Positions 53,721 through 62,106 of a stretch of 64,000 nucleotides of DNA are shown one piece after another (position 1 is the first letter of the stretch; every line of letters begins with the position of its first letter). The position numbers and the translations under genes are program-made. The notes beneath the pieces were generated by a model. It was not told the origin of the DNA, did no database searches, and saw only the letters and a list, made by a program, of their open reading frames with translations. The DNA comes from Mesorhizobium huakuii (GTDB taxonomy: Bacteria; Pseudomonadota; Alphaproteobacteria; Rhizobiales; Rhizobiaceae), in contig NZ_BSNY01000027.1 in the NCBI RefSeq assembly GCF_030160235.1, positions 62,001 through 126,000 of the forward strand. The letters run 5' to 3'.

Positions 53721-54032
53721 TTATTCGCTGTTGTCGGCGTAGCTCGACTGCGCCGACTTGAAGTCGACCACATTGTCGCCGCGCATCGTCATCAGCGCGC
53801 CGGAAGAAGCCGGATCGGTGATCTGTTCCAGCATGGCGCGGAAGCGGTCATTGGTCAGCGCCGACATGGCGGTGTGACGCGCCTGCGCGACATCGTCGCT
53901 GATGCGTCTGGATTCGGCCGATGGGGCTGAAGAAACCGTGGAAGCGTCTCGCACCGGCGGCGGCGAGTTGGCGATAGTCCTGATCTGCAATTCCGGCTCC
54001 CTCAAGCCCTGTAAACAAGTCCGGTGTAGCAA
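53721..54032 (-). CDS. Hypothetical protein, 103 aa
   Basis: A 103-residue ORF with no recognised domain; the C-terminal half (SALTNDRFRAMLEQITDPASSG) looks like a real protein and ends NSE. The reading frame changes near the N-terminus: another frame at 53848-54096 begins MALSDTIVKLRGIS and may hold the true N-terminus, so a frameshift is possible. It converges with the methyltransferase gene with an 11 bp gap. Confidence 0.4.
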   Translation of the reverse strand: MLHRTCLQGLREPELQIRTIANSPPPVRDASTVSSAPSAESRRISDDVAQARHTAMSALTNDRFRAMLEQITDPASSGALMTMRGDNVVDFKSAQSSYADNSE

Positions 54033-54101
54033 CAGGAAATTGCGATCCGGTACCGGAAATACCGCGCAATTTAACGATCGTGTCGGAAAGCGCCATACCT
54101 A

Positions 54102-54242
54102 GGATCTGTTGAGATTCAGGTCAGGCCGAGCCGAGAATGGTGGGTTCCGAGAACCGGAGCGGAGCGTACTTAAGTACGTGAGCACCGGACGCGCAGGAAA
54201 CCGCCATTCGCAGGCCGGCCTCACCTGAATATCGACAGATCC
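54102..54242. repeat. 141 bp palindromic MITE-like element
   Basis: Outer arms GGATCTGTTGAGATTCAGGT and, on the right, ACCTGAATATCGACAGATCC are nearly perfect inverted complements; inner arms GAGAATGGTGG and CCGCCATTCGC also pair; the centre holds CGTACTTAAGTACG. No coding capacity. It lies between a hypothetical gene and the 3' end of the VWA operon, and its fold resembles a miniature inverted-repeat element. Confidence 0.7.
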
Positions 54243-54243
54243 G

Positions 54244-54281
54244 AAAAAAAGGCCGGCAAGGGAATGACCCCTCGCCGGCCT
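54244..54281 (-). terminator. Rho-independent terminator of the ECF sigma/VWA operon
   Basis: On the minus strand a stem AGGCCGGC...GCCGGCCT with an inner AGGG/CCCT pairing is followed by seven T residues. It lies 73 bp past the VWA stop codon. Confidence 0.88.
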
Positions 54282-54353
54282 GCCTCACCCGCCCGTGGGC
54301 CGATTTCCCCTGTCAGAACGATCCCATCTGAAGGAAACCGGCCGTCATCGCCA

Positions 54354-56459
54354 CTACCGGTTGCCGCCCAGCGCCGAGGCAAGGCGCACAAGCGAGAGGA
54401 ACTCGGACCTGTACCCAAACGGGTCGGCTCCTCGGGCGGCAGTGGCAATCTCCATGATCTTGTCGTAGCCGAACTTCGCGGTCGCATCCTCGTCGCGCAG
54501 CTTCTGGCCGAAGGCAGCAACCGCGACGGAGAAACGCTGGTCGGTGCTGGCCTGGTCGAAGGACGCCACCTCATTGGCCGATGTCACCGGCGTGGTGATC
54601 AGCTTCGAGACGTCCTCGTTCGGCAGCTTGTAGCGGATCTTGACGAAGGCATACTCGTCCGCATTGGCGACGCCGCCATTGTTGACCGTGGCCTGGCCAT
54701 AGCGCAGCGGGTCGATCTGCTCGCCGCCACTGCCCTTCGGCGTGATCTCATAGATCGCGGTGACCGAATGGCCCGAGCCGATGTCGCCGGCATCGACGCG
54801 GTCATTGTTGAAGTCCTCGCGGTTCAGCGCCCGGGTCTCGTAGCCGATCAGGCGGTATTCCGAGACCTTGTTGGGGTTGAACTCGACCTGGATCTTCACG
54901 TCCTTGGCGATCGGGAACAGCGTCGAGGAGGCATCCTCGACCAGCACTTTTTCCGCCTCGGCCAGCGTGTCGATATAGGCCGCGGTGCCGTTGCCGTTCT
55001 GGGCGATGGTCTGCATCATCTGGTCGTTCAGATTGTCGTGGCCGAAGCCGAACACCGACAGGAAGACACCGCTCTTGCGCTCCTGCTCGATCAGGCGCTT
55101 GAGATCATCGTCGTCGCTCTGGCCGACATTGAAGTCGCCATCGGTGGCCAGCATTACCCGGTTGACGCCGTCCTTGACGAAGGATTGCTGGGCAAGCTTG
55201 TAGGCCTCCTTGATGCCCGCCTCGCCGGCGGTCGAACCACCGGGCGTGAGATTGTCGATCGCATTCAGGATCTTGTCCTTCTCGGCAGCCCTGGTCGGCA
55301 TCAGCACGGTGCCGGCCTCACCGGCATAGGTGACGATCGAGATGGTGTCGTCGGCCCTGAGTTTGCTGACCAGCAGCCGGAACGCCGACTTGAGCAGCGG
55401 CAGCTTATCCGGCTCGTCCATCGAACCCGAGACGTCGATCAGGAAGACCAGATTGGCCTTCGGCTGCTCGGCAGGCTTGATGTCGAAGCCCTTGATGGCG
55501 ACATGCATCAGCTTGGTGTGCGCGTTCCACGGCGTCGGCATGACGCTGACGGTCGAGTTGAATGGCGTCGACGCCGAGTCCGGCCCCTTCCAGTCGTAAG
55601 GGAAGTAGTTGATCATCTCCTCGACACGAACCGTGTCGGCCTGCGGCACGGCGCCTTCCTTCAGCGAACGGCGCACGAAGGAATAGGAGGCCGTATCGAC
55701 ATCGATCGAGAAGGTCGAGACCGGATCTTCCAGCGCGGCATGCACCGGATTGGTCTTGAAATCCTGGACGCGATTGCGGTTTTCCTCCTGCGGCGCGATC
55801 TGATCCGCCGGCGCCATGGTCGGCTGCGGCGCCATCAGCTTGGACTCGGCAGCCGGCACGCGGGCGAGCCGCGAGGTGCTTGGCGCGGTGCTATTCAGCG
55901 TGAATTCACCCGTCGGCGCCGGTGGTGCCGGCTCGGCCACCACCGCGCGTTCATTGGCAGTCTGTTGAGCTGTGCCGCCAGCCTGGGCCGATTCGGATTT
56001 CGGCGGCGAAGCCGGCGCTACAAGCACGTCGGTCGCATCGCGGCTTTCAACGTCCGCGTCGGCCTTCTTGTCCTTCTCCAACCCGGTCGGAGCCTGCTTC
56101 GGCTCGGCCGGCTTCAACGCCGCCGGCTTGTCGGCCAGCGTCTCGGTGATCTTTTCGTCGCCGCCGAATTTGGGCGGCTGTTCCCTCAGCAGATGGAAAG
56201 TGGCGTAACCGGCGATCGGCAGGGCGATGAGCCCGGCCAGGGCCGGCGTGGCTATGAGTTTCTTTTGCATGATCTCGCTCCAGAGCTTTTGTGCTCGCTC
56301 TGTGAGACGAAGGCCGCCGGCCGATCCTTGGGTCACGGCGGAAATATTTTCCTCATCATAGGCGCGCAGGGCGGCTTCGAAGGCGCGCGCCTTCGCGCTC
56401 TCGCCCGGGGCCGGGGCTGCGATATCGCGCAGTCTGTTGAGTTCGTTGTCGTCGACCAT
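54354..56459 (-). CDS. VWA-domain protein with anti-sigma-like N-terminus and one membrane helix
   Basis: A 701-residue protein. Residues 1-65 are a short acidic helical region, followed by one transmembrane helix (about 68-90), a Pro/Ala-rich periplasmic linker (about 95-240), a von Willebrand A domain with MIDAS motif DVSGSMDE (Asp342 to Ser346), and a C-terminal DUF3520-type region. It overlaps the ECF sigma factor gene by a few bases, so the N-terminal part is probably the anti-sigma factor of that sigma and the VWA domain its signal input. A GTG at 56465 is an alternative start. Confidence 0.85.
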   Translation of the reverse strand: MVDDNELNRLRDIAAPAPGESAKARAFEAALRAYDEENISAVTQGSAGGLRLTERAQKLWSEIMQKKLIATPALAGLIALPIAGYATFHLLREQPPKFGGDEKITETLADKPAALKPAEPKQAPTGLEKDKKADADVESRDATDVLVAPASPPKSESAQAGGTAQQTANERAVVAEPAPPAPTGEFTLNSTAPSTSRLARVPAAESKLMAPQPTMAPADQIAPQEENRNRVQDFKTNPVHAALEDPVSTFSIDVDTASYSFVRRSLKEGAVPQADTVRVEEMINYFPYDWKGPDSASTPFNSTVSVMPTPWNAHTKLMHVAIKGFDIKPAEQPKANLVFLIDVSGSMDEPDKLPLLKSAFRLLVSKLRADDTISIVTYAGEAGTVLMPTRAAEKDKILNAIDNLTPGGSTAGEAGIKEAYKLAQQSFVKDGVNRVMLATDGDFNVGQSDDDDLKRLIEQERKSGVFLSVFGFGHDNLNDQMMQTIAQNGNGTAAYIDTLAEAEKVLVEDASSTLFPIAKDVKIQVEFNPNKVSEYRLIGYETRALNREDFNNDRVDAGDIGSGHSVTAIYEITPKGSGGEQIDPLRYGQATVNNGGVANADEYAFVKIRYKLPNEDVSKLITTPVTSANEVASFDQASTDQRFSVAVAAFGQKLRDEDATAKFGYDKIMEIATAARGADPFGYRSEFLSLVRLASALGGNR

Positions 56460-56461
56460 GG

Positions 56462-57025
56462 TCACACTTCCCCGGCTGAACGCATCAGCGTCTTCAGCCG
56501 TTTCTTCGCTTCATGGATGTGCCAGGAAACCGTCGTCTCCGAGATCGCCATCGCCTCGGCGGCGGCCGCGTGGCTCAAGCCCTCGCCATAGACCAGCAGC
56601 ACGGCGTCGCGTTGCTTGTCCGGAAGCTGCCGCACGGCGGCCCACAGCGCCTCGGCCGGATCATCGCTCTCGGCCGGGGCCTCGCCCGAAATCAGCGCAT
56701 GGACGCCATAGGCTTCGGTCTTTACCGTCTCGCGCGCGGTCTTGCGCATCATGTCGCGCGCCGCATTCATCGTCACGGAATAGAGCCATGTCGTGAAGGC
56801 GCCGCCGCCGCGATAGTCGCGGATCGCCTTGCCGAGACGGACGCAGACTTCCTGGGCGATGTCCTCGGCATCGGCCTTCTTGCCGCACCAGCGATAGGCG
56901 GCGCGATAGACGAAGTCGTAGTGGCGCTCCAGCAATTTGCCGAAGGCCCCCCTGTCTCCGCCCTTCGCCCGCCCGATCAGTTCGGCGTCGGAGGCTTCTC
57001 TTTCATCCAGCATCATCGCCATCAT
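56462..57025 (-). CDS. ECF-type RNA polymerase sigma factor
   Basis: A 187-residue ECF sigma factor with region 2 (DFVYRAAYRWCGKKADAEDIAQEV) and region 4 (LPDKQRDAVLLVYGEGLSHAAAAEAMAISETTVSWHIHEAKKRL split as motif) ending in a helix-turn-helix. It is directly upstream of the VWA/anti-sigma-like gene with a 1-4 bp overlap, so the two form a cotranscribed sigma/anti-sigma pair. Target genes are unknown. In-frame Met codons at positions 1, 2, 4 and 5 leave the start slightly uncertain. Confidence 0.92.
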   Translation of the reverse strand: MMAMMLDEREASDAELIGRAKGGDRGAFGKLLERHYDFVYRAAYRWCGKKADAEDIAQEVCVRLGKAIRDYRGGGAFTTWLYSVTMNAARDMMRKTARETVKTEAYGVHALISGEAPAESDDPAEALWAAVRQLPDKQRDAVLLVYGEGLSHAAAAEAMAISETTVSWHIHEAKKRLKTLMRSAGEV

Positions 57026-57140
57026 TTGCCTGTTGGACGAAGGCTAATGGCTATTCCTTGGGGTGATGCAAAGATTCTTTACGCACCGCCTCTTCCTCCT
57101 CCCCGTTCTACGGGGAAAAGGTGCCAGGCAGGCGGAAGCT

Positions 57141-57878
57141 TCACCCGAGTGTTTCGGCAAACAGCGTGATCAGCCTTCGCCAATGCCGTTCGGCGCCGGC
57201 TTCGTTGTAGACGCTGTGGTCCGGCACACACCAGCCATGCGCCATGCCGACATAGTTCTCGATGGCGTGGTCGACTTCGGCATTGCGCAGCGCCTCCTCC
57301 AGCCGCGTCGACTGCTCAGGCGGAAAACTCCGGTCGATGCCGGCCATGCCGACATAGACCCGCGCCTTGATCGATGCCGCCTTGCGGTGCGGGCTGTCGG
57401 CGGCATCGCTGGCGAGATTGCCGCCATGGAAACTGGCGGCGGCCCTGATCCTGTCCGGGTAGGCCGCGGCGGCGTTGAGCGCCCGCGCGCCGCCCATGCA
57501 ATAGCCGACAGTGCCGATCGGACCCGTAACGCCTTCGCCGGCAAGCGCATCGAGAAAGGCCTCGCCGTCGCTGATGGTCATCTCCTGCGTCGTGCCGGTG
57601 ACCAGCGCCATCAGCGCTGCCTTGGTCTTTTCCTCGGTGAAGGCTGTCTTGGCGTCGAACGGACCGTAGGGCGCGTTGCGATAAAAGAGGTCAGGCACCA
57701 GCACCGCATAACCCTCGCCCGCCAAGCGCTCGGCCATGCCGTCGAGCGCCGGACGCGGACCGAAGGCGTCCTGGTAGAGAATGACGCCCGACTTGGCTGG
57801 GGACGTCTTGGCTGAGCGGAACAGACCCGCCTTCGCCACGCCATCACGTGTCTTGATCCTGAGGTCCTGCTTGGTCAT
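57141..57878 (-). CDS. Dienelactone hydrolase-family protein
   Basis: A 245-residue alpha/beta-hydrolase with a Cys nucleophile: VGYCMGGARAL (Cys127), a His in YVGMAHGWCVPD and an Asp before it. This is the C-D-H triad of dienelactone hydrolases, which open enol-lactones in aromatic degradation; other substrates are also hydrolysed by the family. ATG 57878 follows GGAGCAGG. It lies downstream of the ECF operon but on the same strand only by accident of order, with about 115 bp between. Confidence 0.88.
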   Translation of the reverse strand: MTKQDLRIKTRDGVAKAGLFRSAKTSPAKSGVILYQDAFGPRPALDGMAERLAGEGYAVLVPDLFYRNAPYGPFDAKTAFTEEKTKAALMALVTGTTQEMTISDGEAFLDALAGEGVTGPIGTVGYCMGGARALNAAAAYPDRIRAAASFHGGNLASDAADSPHRKAASIKARVYVGMAGIDRSFPPEQSTRLEEALRNAEVDHAIENYVGMAHGWCVPDHSVYNEAGAERHWRRLITLFAETLG

Positions 57879-57983
57879 TGCCTGCTCCATTTGTCAGATG
57901 CGCGATACATATCCGCGCGGCCTGCCGCGGCAAGGCATTCCCTGAGCCTGATGGTCAACATCTCGTGCAGGATCAACTGACGA

Positions 57984-58703
57984 TTACGGATCGGCGAATG
58001 CCGCCATATGGAAGGCCTGGACATCAGGCGGATAGCGATATTCCGTGCCGTAGGGGCAGGCATTGCGGTCGAGGCAACCGCCGCTCCGGCACGGTTCGCC
58101 ATTTCCACCCCGCACATGCGCCAGGCAGGCCCGGTAGGCGAAACCTGCCGTGGAATATGCATCGACCGGACAGGATTTCAGGCAAGGCTTCTCGACACAG
58201 GCATCGCAGAGATGAACTGCCTCGCCGTGCTCGGGAAGCGCGATCTCGTCCTCGAACAGCAACGCGCCGCGATAGGCATGCCAAAGCCCGTATTGCGGAT
58301 GCATGAGAATGCCAAGCGGCGACGGTTTCAGTCCCTCAGCCCGAACAGCCCATTGCTGGAACGGCAGATAGGGCTTGTCCGAGGGAGAGACGGCGCGCGC
58401 GCCGAATGCCTTCGCCACATCGCCGATGACCTGCCGCGACCAGCTGTCGAGCGGATTGGCGATTGTCGGAGGCTGCGGCTCCCACCAGCGCAGGAAATGC
58501 GGCCAGGGCGCCGCACCCGCCTGCCCGACCAGCAGCGCGGACCTTGCCGGCGCGCCCGATAAGCCGAGTGGCGGCGCTTCGTCTGTTGCAAAATTGAAGC
58601 CGCCGCGAAGAACGAGACCGTGGACGGCTAGGGCCTCTTCGATGTCGCCAAAGCCCAATCGGCAACCGTCTGATTGCAGTCCAAGGGACGTCATGTTGGA
58701 CAT
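57984..58703 (-). CDS. 4Fe-4S ferredoxin-like protein
   Basis: A 239-residue protein. The C-terminal third carries two Cys clusters: CDACVEKPCLKSCP and CLAHVRGGNGEPCRSGGC followed by ACP, spaced as in bacterial ferredoxin and QueG-type iron-sulfur domains. The N-terminal part (about 1-150) has no recognised motif except HPQYGLWHAYRGALLF in the middle. No B12-binding domain, so it is not a full QueG. It might donate electrons, for example for corrinoid reduction in the neighbouring system; this is speculation. ATG 58703 is preferred over 58808. Confidence 0.65.
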   Translation of the reverse strand: MSNMTSLGLQSDGCRLGFGDIEEALAVHGLVLRGGFNFATDEAPPLGLSGAPARSALLVGQAGAAPWPHFLRWWEPQPPTIANPLDSWSRQVIGDVAKAFGARAVSPSDKPYLPFQQWAVRAEGLKPSPLGILMHPQYGLWHAYRGALLFEDEIALPEHGEAVHLCDACVEKPCLKSCPVDAYSTAGFAYRACLAHVRGGNGEPCRSGGCLDRNACPYGTEYRYPPDVQAFHMAAFADP

Positions 58704-58710
58704 GGTCGCC

Positions 58711-59157
58711 CTATGAAACTCTGGAACTCCGCGACTCTCGCGCGGGGTCGTGAGGGTGGGAGCAACCCGAAATAGTATGGCTCCACGCCTTTCCCCGATC
58801 ATCGACAATCGTCAGTGAGCATCTAAAGGGGTTCTCGTCACGCCTGCAGAAATCGATACCGAAGCCGCCTCTTGGCAAATCGAACTCGACTTCAATCGAA
58901 GACGCTTGGAACCTCAAATCCTTGGCTGCCGCTTGCCCTTCGATCATCGAACGATGTCGCCTTATCAGCGAAGCGAAGGCCGGCAGTGCCGCACACGACG
59001 CTTCTGACAAATCAATACGAATTTTGGATGTAGAATTCTCCCGCGCCAACGAATGAAGCAGCCCAATGCCCCAATACCCGTCAACGTCGTTGTTACGGCT
59101 GACAAGGGAGCTGACCACATCGTTCGCGCCCCCCTTGAAAGCACTCCTTCGAGCCAT
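58711..59157 (-). CDS. Hypothetical protein, 148 aa
   Basis: A 148-residue protein starting MARRSAFKGGANDVVSSL. I recognise no family. It is less GC-rich than the neighbours and has a plausible folded region (GYWGIGLLHSLARENSTSK, IRIDLSEASCAALPAFASLI). It ends 8 bp before the start of the ferredoxin-like gene on the same strand, so may share its transcript. Confidence 0.5.
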   Translation of the reverse strand: MARRSAFKGGANDVVSSLVSRNNDVDGYWGIGLLHSLARENSTSKIRIDLSEASCAALPAFASLIRRHRSMIEGQAAAKDLRFQASSIEVEFDLPRGGFGIDFCRRDENPFRCSLTIVDDRGKAWSHTISGCSHPHDPARESRSSRVS

Positions 59158-59268
59158 GTCTGCCTCCGCGCGCAATCATCCCTTCTTGTCCGGGTCGGAG
59201 AAGGCGCTCCGCCAGACTTCCTTGTGGATGATGTTGGCGACTTTAGCCCCGCCTGACTCGGGCTCCTT

Positions 59269-60843
59269 TCAAGTGAAGGCGTCGGGCATCGACCCCTTCT
59301 TCTTGGCGATGAACTCCTTCAGGGCTTCGTCGATGCTCGGATCGAGATGCGGCGCCTCGTAGCTTTCCAGCCAGCGGCGGGCGAGCTCATTGGCGCGCTG
59401 CGGCGCGGTCTTCTCGCCTTCGGCCAGCCACTGCTCGTAGGAATTGTTGTCGGCGATGCTGGAGCGGTAGAACGCCGTCTGGAAATTGGCCTGCGTGTGG
59501 TCGCAGCCGAGATAGTGGCTGCCCGGGCCGACCTGGCGGATGGCGTCCATCGCCTGGCCGTTCTCCGACAGGTCGACGCCTTCGGAGAATTTCTGCTGCA
59601 TGCCGAGCTGGTCGATGTCCATCATGAATTTTTCATAGCAGGACGCCAGCCCGCCCTCGAGCCAGCCGGCCGAGTGCAGGACGAAGTTGGTGCCGGCCAG
59701 GATCGTCGAGTTCAGCGTGTTGGCGCTTTCATAGGCGGCTTGCGCATCCGGAACCTTGGACGCGCAGAGCGAACCGCCGGTGCGGAACGGCAGGCCGAGA
59801 CGTCGTGCGAGCTGTGCCGCGCCATAGGACACCAGCGACGGCTCCGGCGTGCCGAAGGTCGGCGCGCCGGACTGCATCGAGATCGACGAGGCGAAGGTGC
59901 CGAACAGCACCGGGGCGCCCGGACGGATGAGCTGCGTGAACGATGCGCCGGCCAGCACTTCGGCCAGAACCTGCGTCAGCGTGCCGGCGACCGTCACCGG
60001 GCTCATCGCGCCGGCAAGGATGAACGGCGTGACGATGCAGGCCTGGTTGTGGCGCGAATAGACCTTCAGCGCGCCCAGCATGGTTTCGTCGAACACCATC
60101 GGCGAGTTGGCGTTGATCAGGCTGGTCAGCACCGTGTTGTTCTCGACGAAATCGTCGCCGAAGACGAGCTTGGCCATGGCGACGGTGTCCTCGGCGCGTT
60201 CCGGCGCGGTCACCGAGCCCATGAACGGCTTGTCCGAATATTTTATGTGCGAATAGATCATGTCGAGGTGGCGCTTGTTGACCGGCACGTCGACCGGCTC
60301 GCACACCGTGCCGCCCGAATGGTGGATCGACGGCGCCATATAGGCGAGTTTCACGAAATTCTGGAAATCCTCGATCGTCGCGTAGCGCCTGACACCGTTA
60401 AGGTCGCGCACGAAGGGCGGGCCATAGACCGGCGCGAAGACGGTGGCATTGCCGCCGATCTGCACCGAGCGTTCGGAATTGCGGGCGTGCTGGGTATAGA
60501 CGGACGGCGCGGTCTTCAGCAGCGACCGGCAAAGCCCCTTCGGGAAATGCACGCGCTCGCCCTTGACGTCGGCGCCGGCCTCTTTCCACAGCTGCAACGC
60601 TTCGGCGTCGTCGCGGAAGATGATGCCGATCTCTTCGAGCACCGTATCGGTGTTCTTCTCGATCAGCGCGAGGCCTTCCTCGTCGAGCACCTCATAGATG
60701 TTGATCTTGCGCTTGATGTAGGTGAGTTGGGTGCCGGGTCCGCCGCCGGAACGCGCGGCGCGCCTTGCGGCCGCTCCGCCACTCGCGCCTCGCCCACGCC
60801 GCGCGTTTGACGCTTCCTGGTCGACTGCCGCGTGTTCGCTCAT
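59269..60843 (-). CDS. MttB-superfamily corrinoid-dependent methyltransferase, non-pyrrolysine, copy 2
   Basis: A 524-residue member of the same superfamily as 43967-45544. Shared motifs: IVTPFILAGAMSPVTVAGTLT, SGAPTFGTPEPSLVSYGAAQ and HSAGWLEGGLASCYEKFMMD. An N-terminal extension rich in Arg and Gly (about 1-40) precedes the domain. It is divergent from the corrinoid protein at 61133 with 289 bp between, and DUF1638 follows that gene, so this copy is likely the main methyl-donor enzyme of the corrinoid system. The substrate is probably a quaternary or tertiary amine, inferred only from family. Confidence 0.9.
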   Translation of the reverse strand: MSEHAAVDQEASNARRGRGASGGAAARRAARSGGGPGTQLTYIKRKINIYEVLDEEGLALIEKNTDTVLEEIGIIFRDDAEALQLWKEAGADVKGERVHFPKGLCRSLLKTAPSVYTQHARNSERSVQIGGNATVFAPVYGPPFVRDLNGVRRYATIEDFQNFVKLAYMAPSIHHSGGTVCEPVDVPVNKRHLDMIYSHIKYSDKPFMGSVTAPERAEDTVAMAKLVFGDDFVENNTVLTSLINANSPMVFDETMLGALKVYSRHNQACIVTPFILAGAMSPVTVAGTLTQVLAEVLAGASFTQLIRPGAPVLFGTFASSISMQSGAPTFGTPEPSLVSYGAAQLARRLGLPFRTGGSLCASKVPDAQAAYESANTLNSTILAGTNFVLHSAGWLEGGLASCYEKFMMDIDQLGMQQKFSEGVDLSENGQAMDAIRQVGPGSHYLGCDHTQANFQTAFYRSSIADNNSYEQWLAEGEKTAPQRANELARRWLESYEAPHLDPSIDEALKEFIAKKKGSMPDAFT

Positions 60844-61132
60844 GATCGCTCTTCCCTGAATATGGCCTGGCCTGACGATGGCTGGTCCGTAGCCGTTGTG
60901 GCCGCATGGCGCGGCTTTCGCCGGATCGTAGCCATGCACCCTATTCGAAACGGCCCGTCCGCGCCAACGCCTGTCGCAAAATCGACAAGAAAACCAATAG
61001 ATTTTCCAGTCGCTTTCCTTTTGCGGGAAGTCGCAAATCAGCTATGGATAGCCGCCCGTTGCGGGTTAGGTATGAACGCTAATATTTTGTGCCTTGCGAC
61101 ACAGTCGCGATGCCGTGAGGAGCTGGATAAAA

Positions 61133-61831
61133 ATGTCCGACGACGAGATCATCCTTTCTGAACTTTCCGACGACGAGTTGGTGCAGCAGATGCACGACGA
61201 CCTCTATGACGGGTTGAAGGAAGAGATCGAGGAAGGCACGCGCATCCTGCTGGAGCGCGGCTGGGCGCCCTACAAGGTGCTGACCGAGGCGCTGGTCGAA
61301 GGCATGCGCATCGTCGGCGAGGATTTCCGCGACGGCATCCTGTTCGTTCCCGAAGTGCTGCTGTCCGCCAACGCCATGAAGGCCGGCATGTTCATCCTGC
61401 GTCCGCTGCTCGCGGCCACTGGCGCCCCCAAGCAGGGCAAGATGGTGATCGGCACCGTCAAGGGCGACATCCACGACATCGGCAAGAACCTCGTCGGCAT
61501 GATGATGGAAGGCGCCGGCTTCGACGTCATCGACCTCGGCATCAACAATGCGGTCGAGAAATATCTCGATGCGATCGAGCAGCATCAGCCCGACATCATC
61601 GGCATGTCGGCGCTTTTGACCACCACCATGCCCTACATGAAGGTCGTCATCGACACGATGAAGGAAAAGGGCATCCGCGACGACTATGTCGTGCTGGTCG
61701 GCGGTGCGCCGCTCAACGAGGAATTCGGCAAGGCCGTCGGCGCCGACGCCTATTGCCGCGATGCCGCTGTGGCGGTCGAAACCGCCAAGGACTTCATGAA
61801 GCGCAAGCACAATGTCCGCGCTTCGGCCTGA
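61133..61831 (+). CDS. Corrinoid-binding protein (MtgC/MtbC-like)
   Basis: A 232-residue protein with an N-terminal helical cap (about 1-95) and a C-terminal Rossmann B12-binding domain with the base-off motif D-x-H-x2-G at Asp112, His114 and Gly117 (VKGDIHDIGKNLVG). Ends MKRKHNVRASA. It accepts a methyl group from MttB-type methyltransferases and passes it on. It is divergent from MttB copy 2. GAGGAG precedes the ATG. A strong terminator follows. Confidence 0.93.
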   Translation: MSDDEIILSELSDDELVQQMHDDLYDGLKEEIEEGTRILLERGWAPYKVLTEALVEGMRIVGEDFRDGILFVPEVLLSANAMKAGMFILRPLLAATGAPKQGKMVIGTVKGDIHDIGKNLVGMMMEGAGFDVIDLGINNAVEKYLDAIEQHQPDIIGMSALLTTTMPYMKVVIDTMKEKGIRDDYVVLVGGAPLNEEFGKAVGADAYCRDAAVAVETAKDFMKRKHNVRASA

Positions 61832-61857
61832 CCCAAGGCATCAGGATAACCGACAAG

Positions 61858-61887
61858 AAAAGCCGCGCCTTGCAGCGCGGCTTTTTT
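61858..61887 (+). terminator. Rho-independent terminator after the corrinoid gene
   Basis: Stem AAAAGCCGCGC / GCGCGGCTTTT with a short loop (CTTGCA) followed by TTTTTT. It separates the corrinoid gene from the DUF1638 gene. Confidence 0.9.
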
Positions 61888-61915
61888 GTACCCAGATGAT
61901 GGAAGAGGCTGCCGG

Positions 61916-62053
61916 TCAGTTGGCGACAGTGTCCTTGACCGCCCTCGCCGTCGATTTGACATCCTTGCCGACACCCCGAATGGTGTTGGCGCAGGCGGTG
62001 AGTGCAAGTGCGCAGGCAAGGATGGCAATGGGTGCGATACGCAGCAGTTTCAT
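61916..62053 (-). CDS. Entericidin-like small lipoprotein, 45 aa
   Basis: A 45-residue protein encoded on the minus strand: an N-terminal hydrophobic signal ending in lipobox LTAC (Cys21), then TIRGVGKDVKSTARAV, the pattern of entericidin A/B. Such lipoproteins are outer-membrane or inner-membrane anchored and of uncertain function. It sits between the corrinoid and DUF1638 genes, on the opposite strand, too short to be noticed by most gene callers. Confidence 0.75.
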   Translation of the reverse strand: MKLLRIAPIAILACALALTACANTIRGVGKDVKSTARAVKDTVAN

Positions 62054-62106
62054 GGACGGTGTCTCCCTCGACAGATAAATTAGCCCCGCAGCGAAAGCCG
62101 CTCGAC

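Noticed and set aside
54264-56591. Long + strand open frame opposite the VWA gene
   Set aside because: The minus strand has MIDAS motif, membrane helix, overlap with the sigma gene and a terminator; the + frame shows none.
43967-60843. Pyrrolysine-containing MttB proteins
   Set aside because: Both genes are open through the whole domain without an in-frame TAG, and no pyl genes are present.
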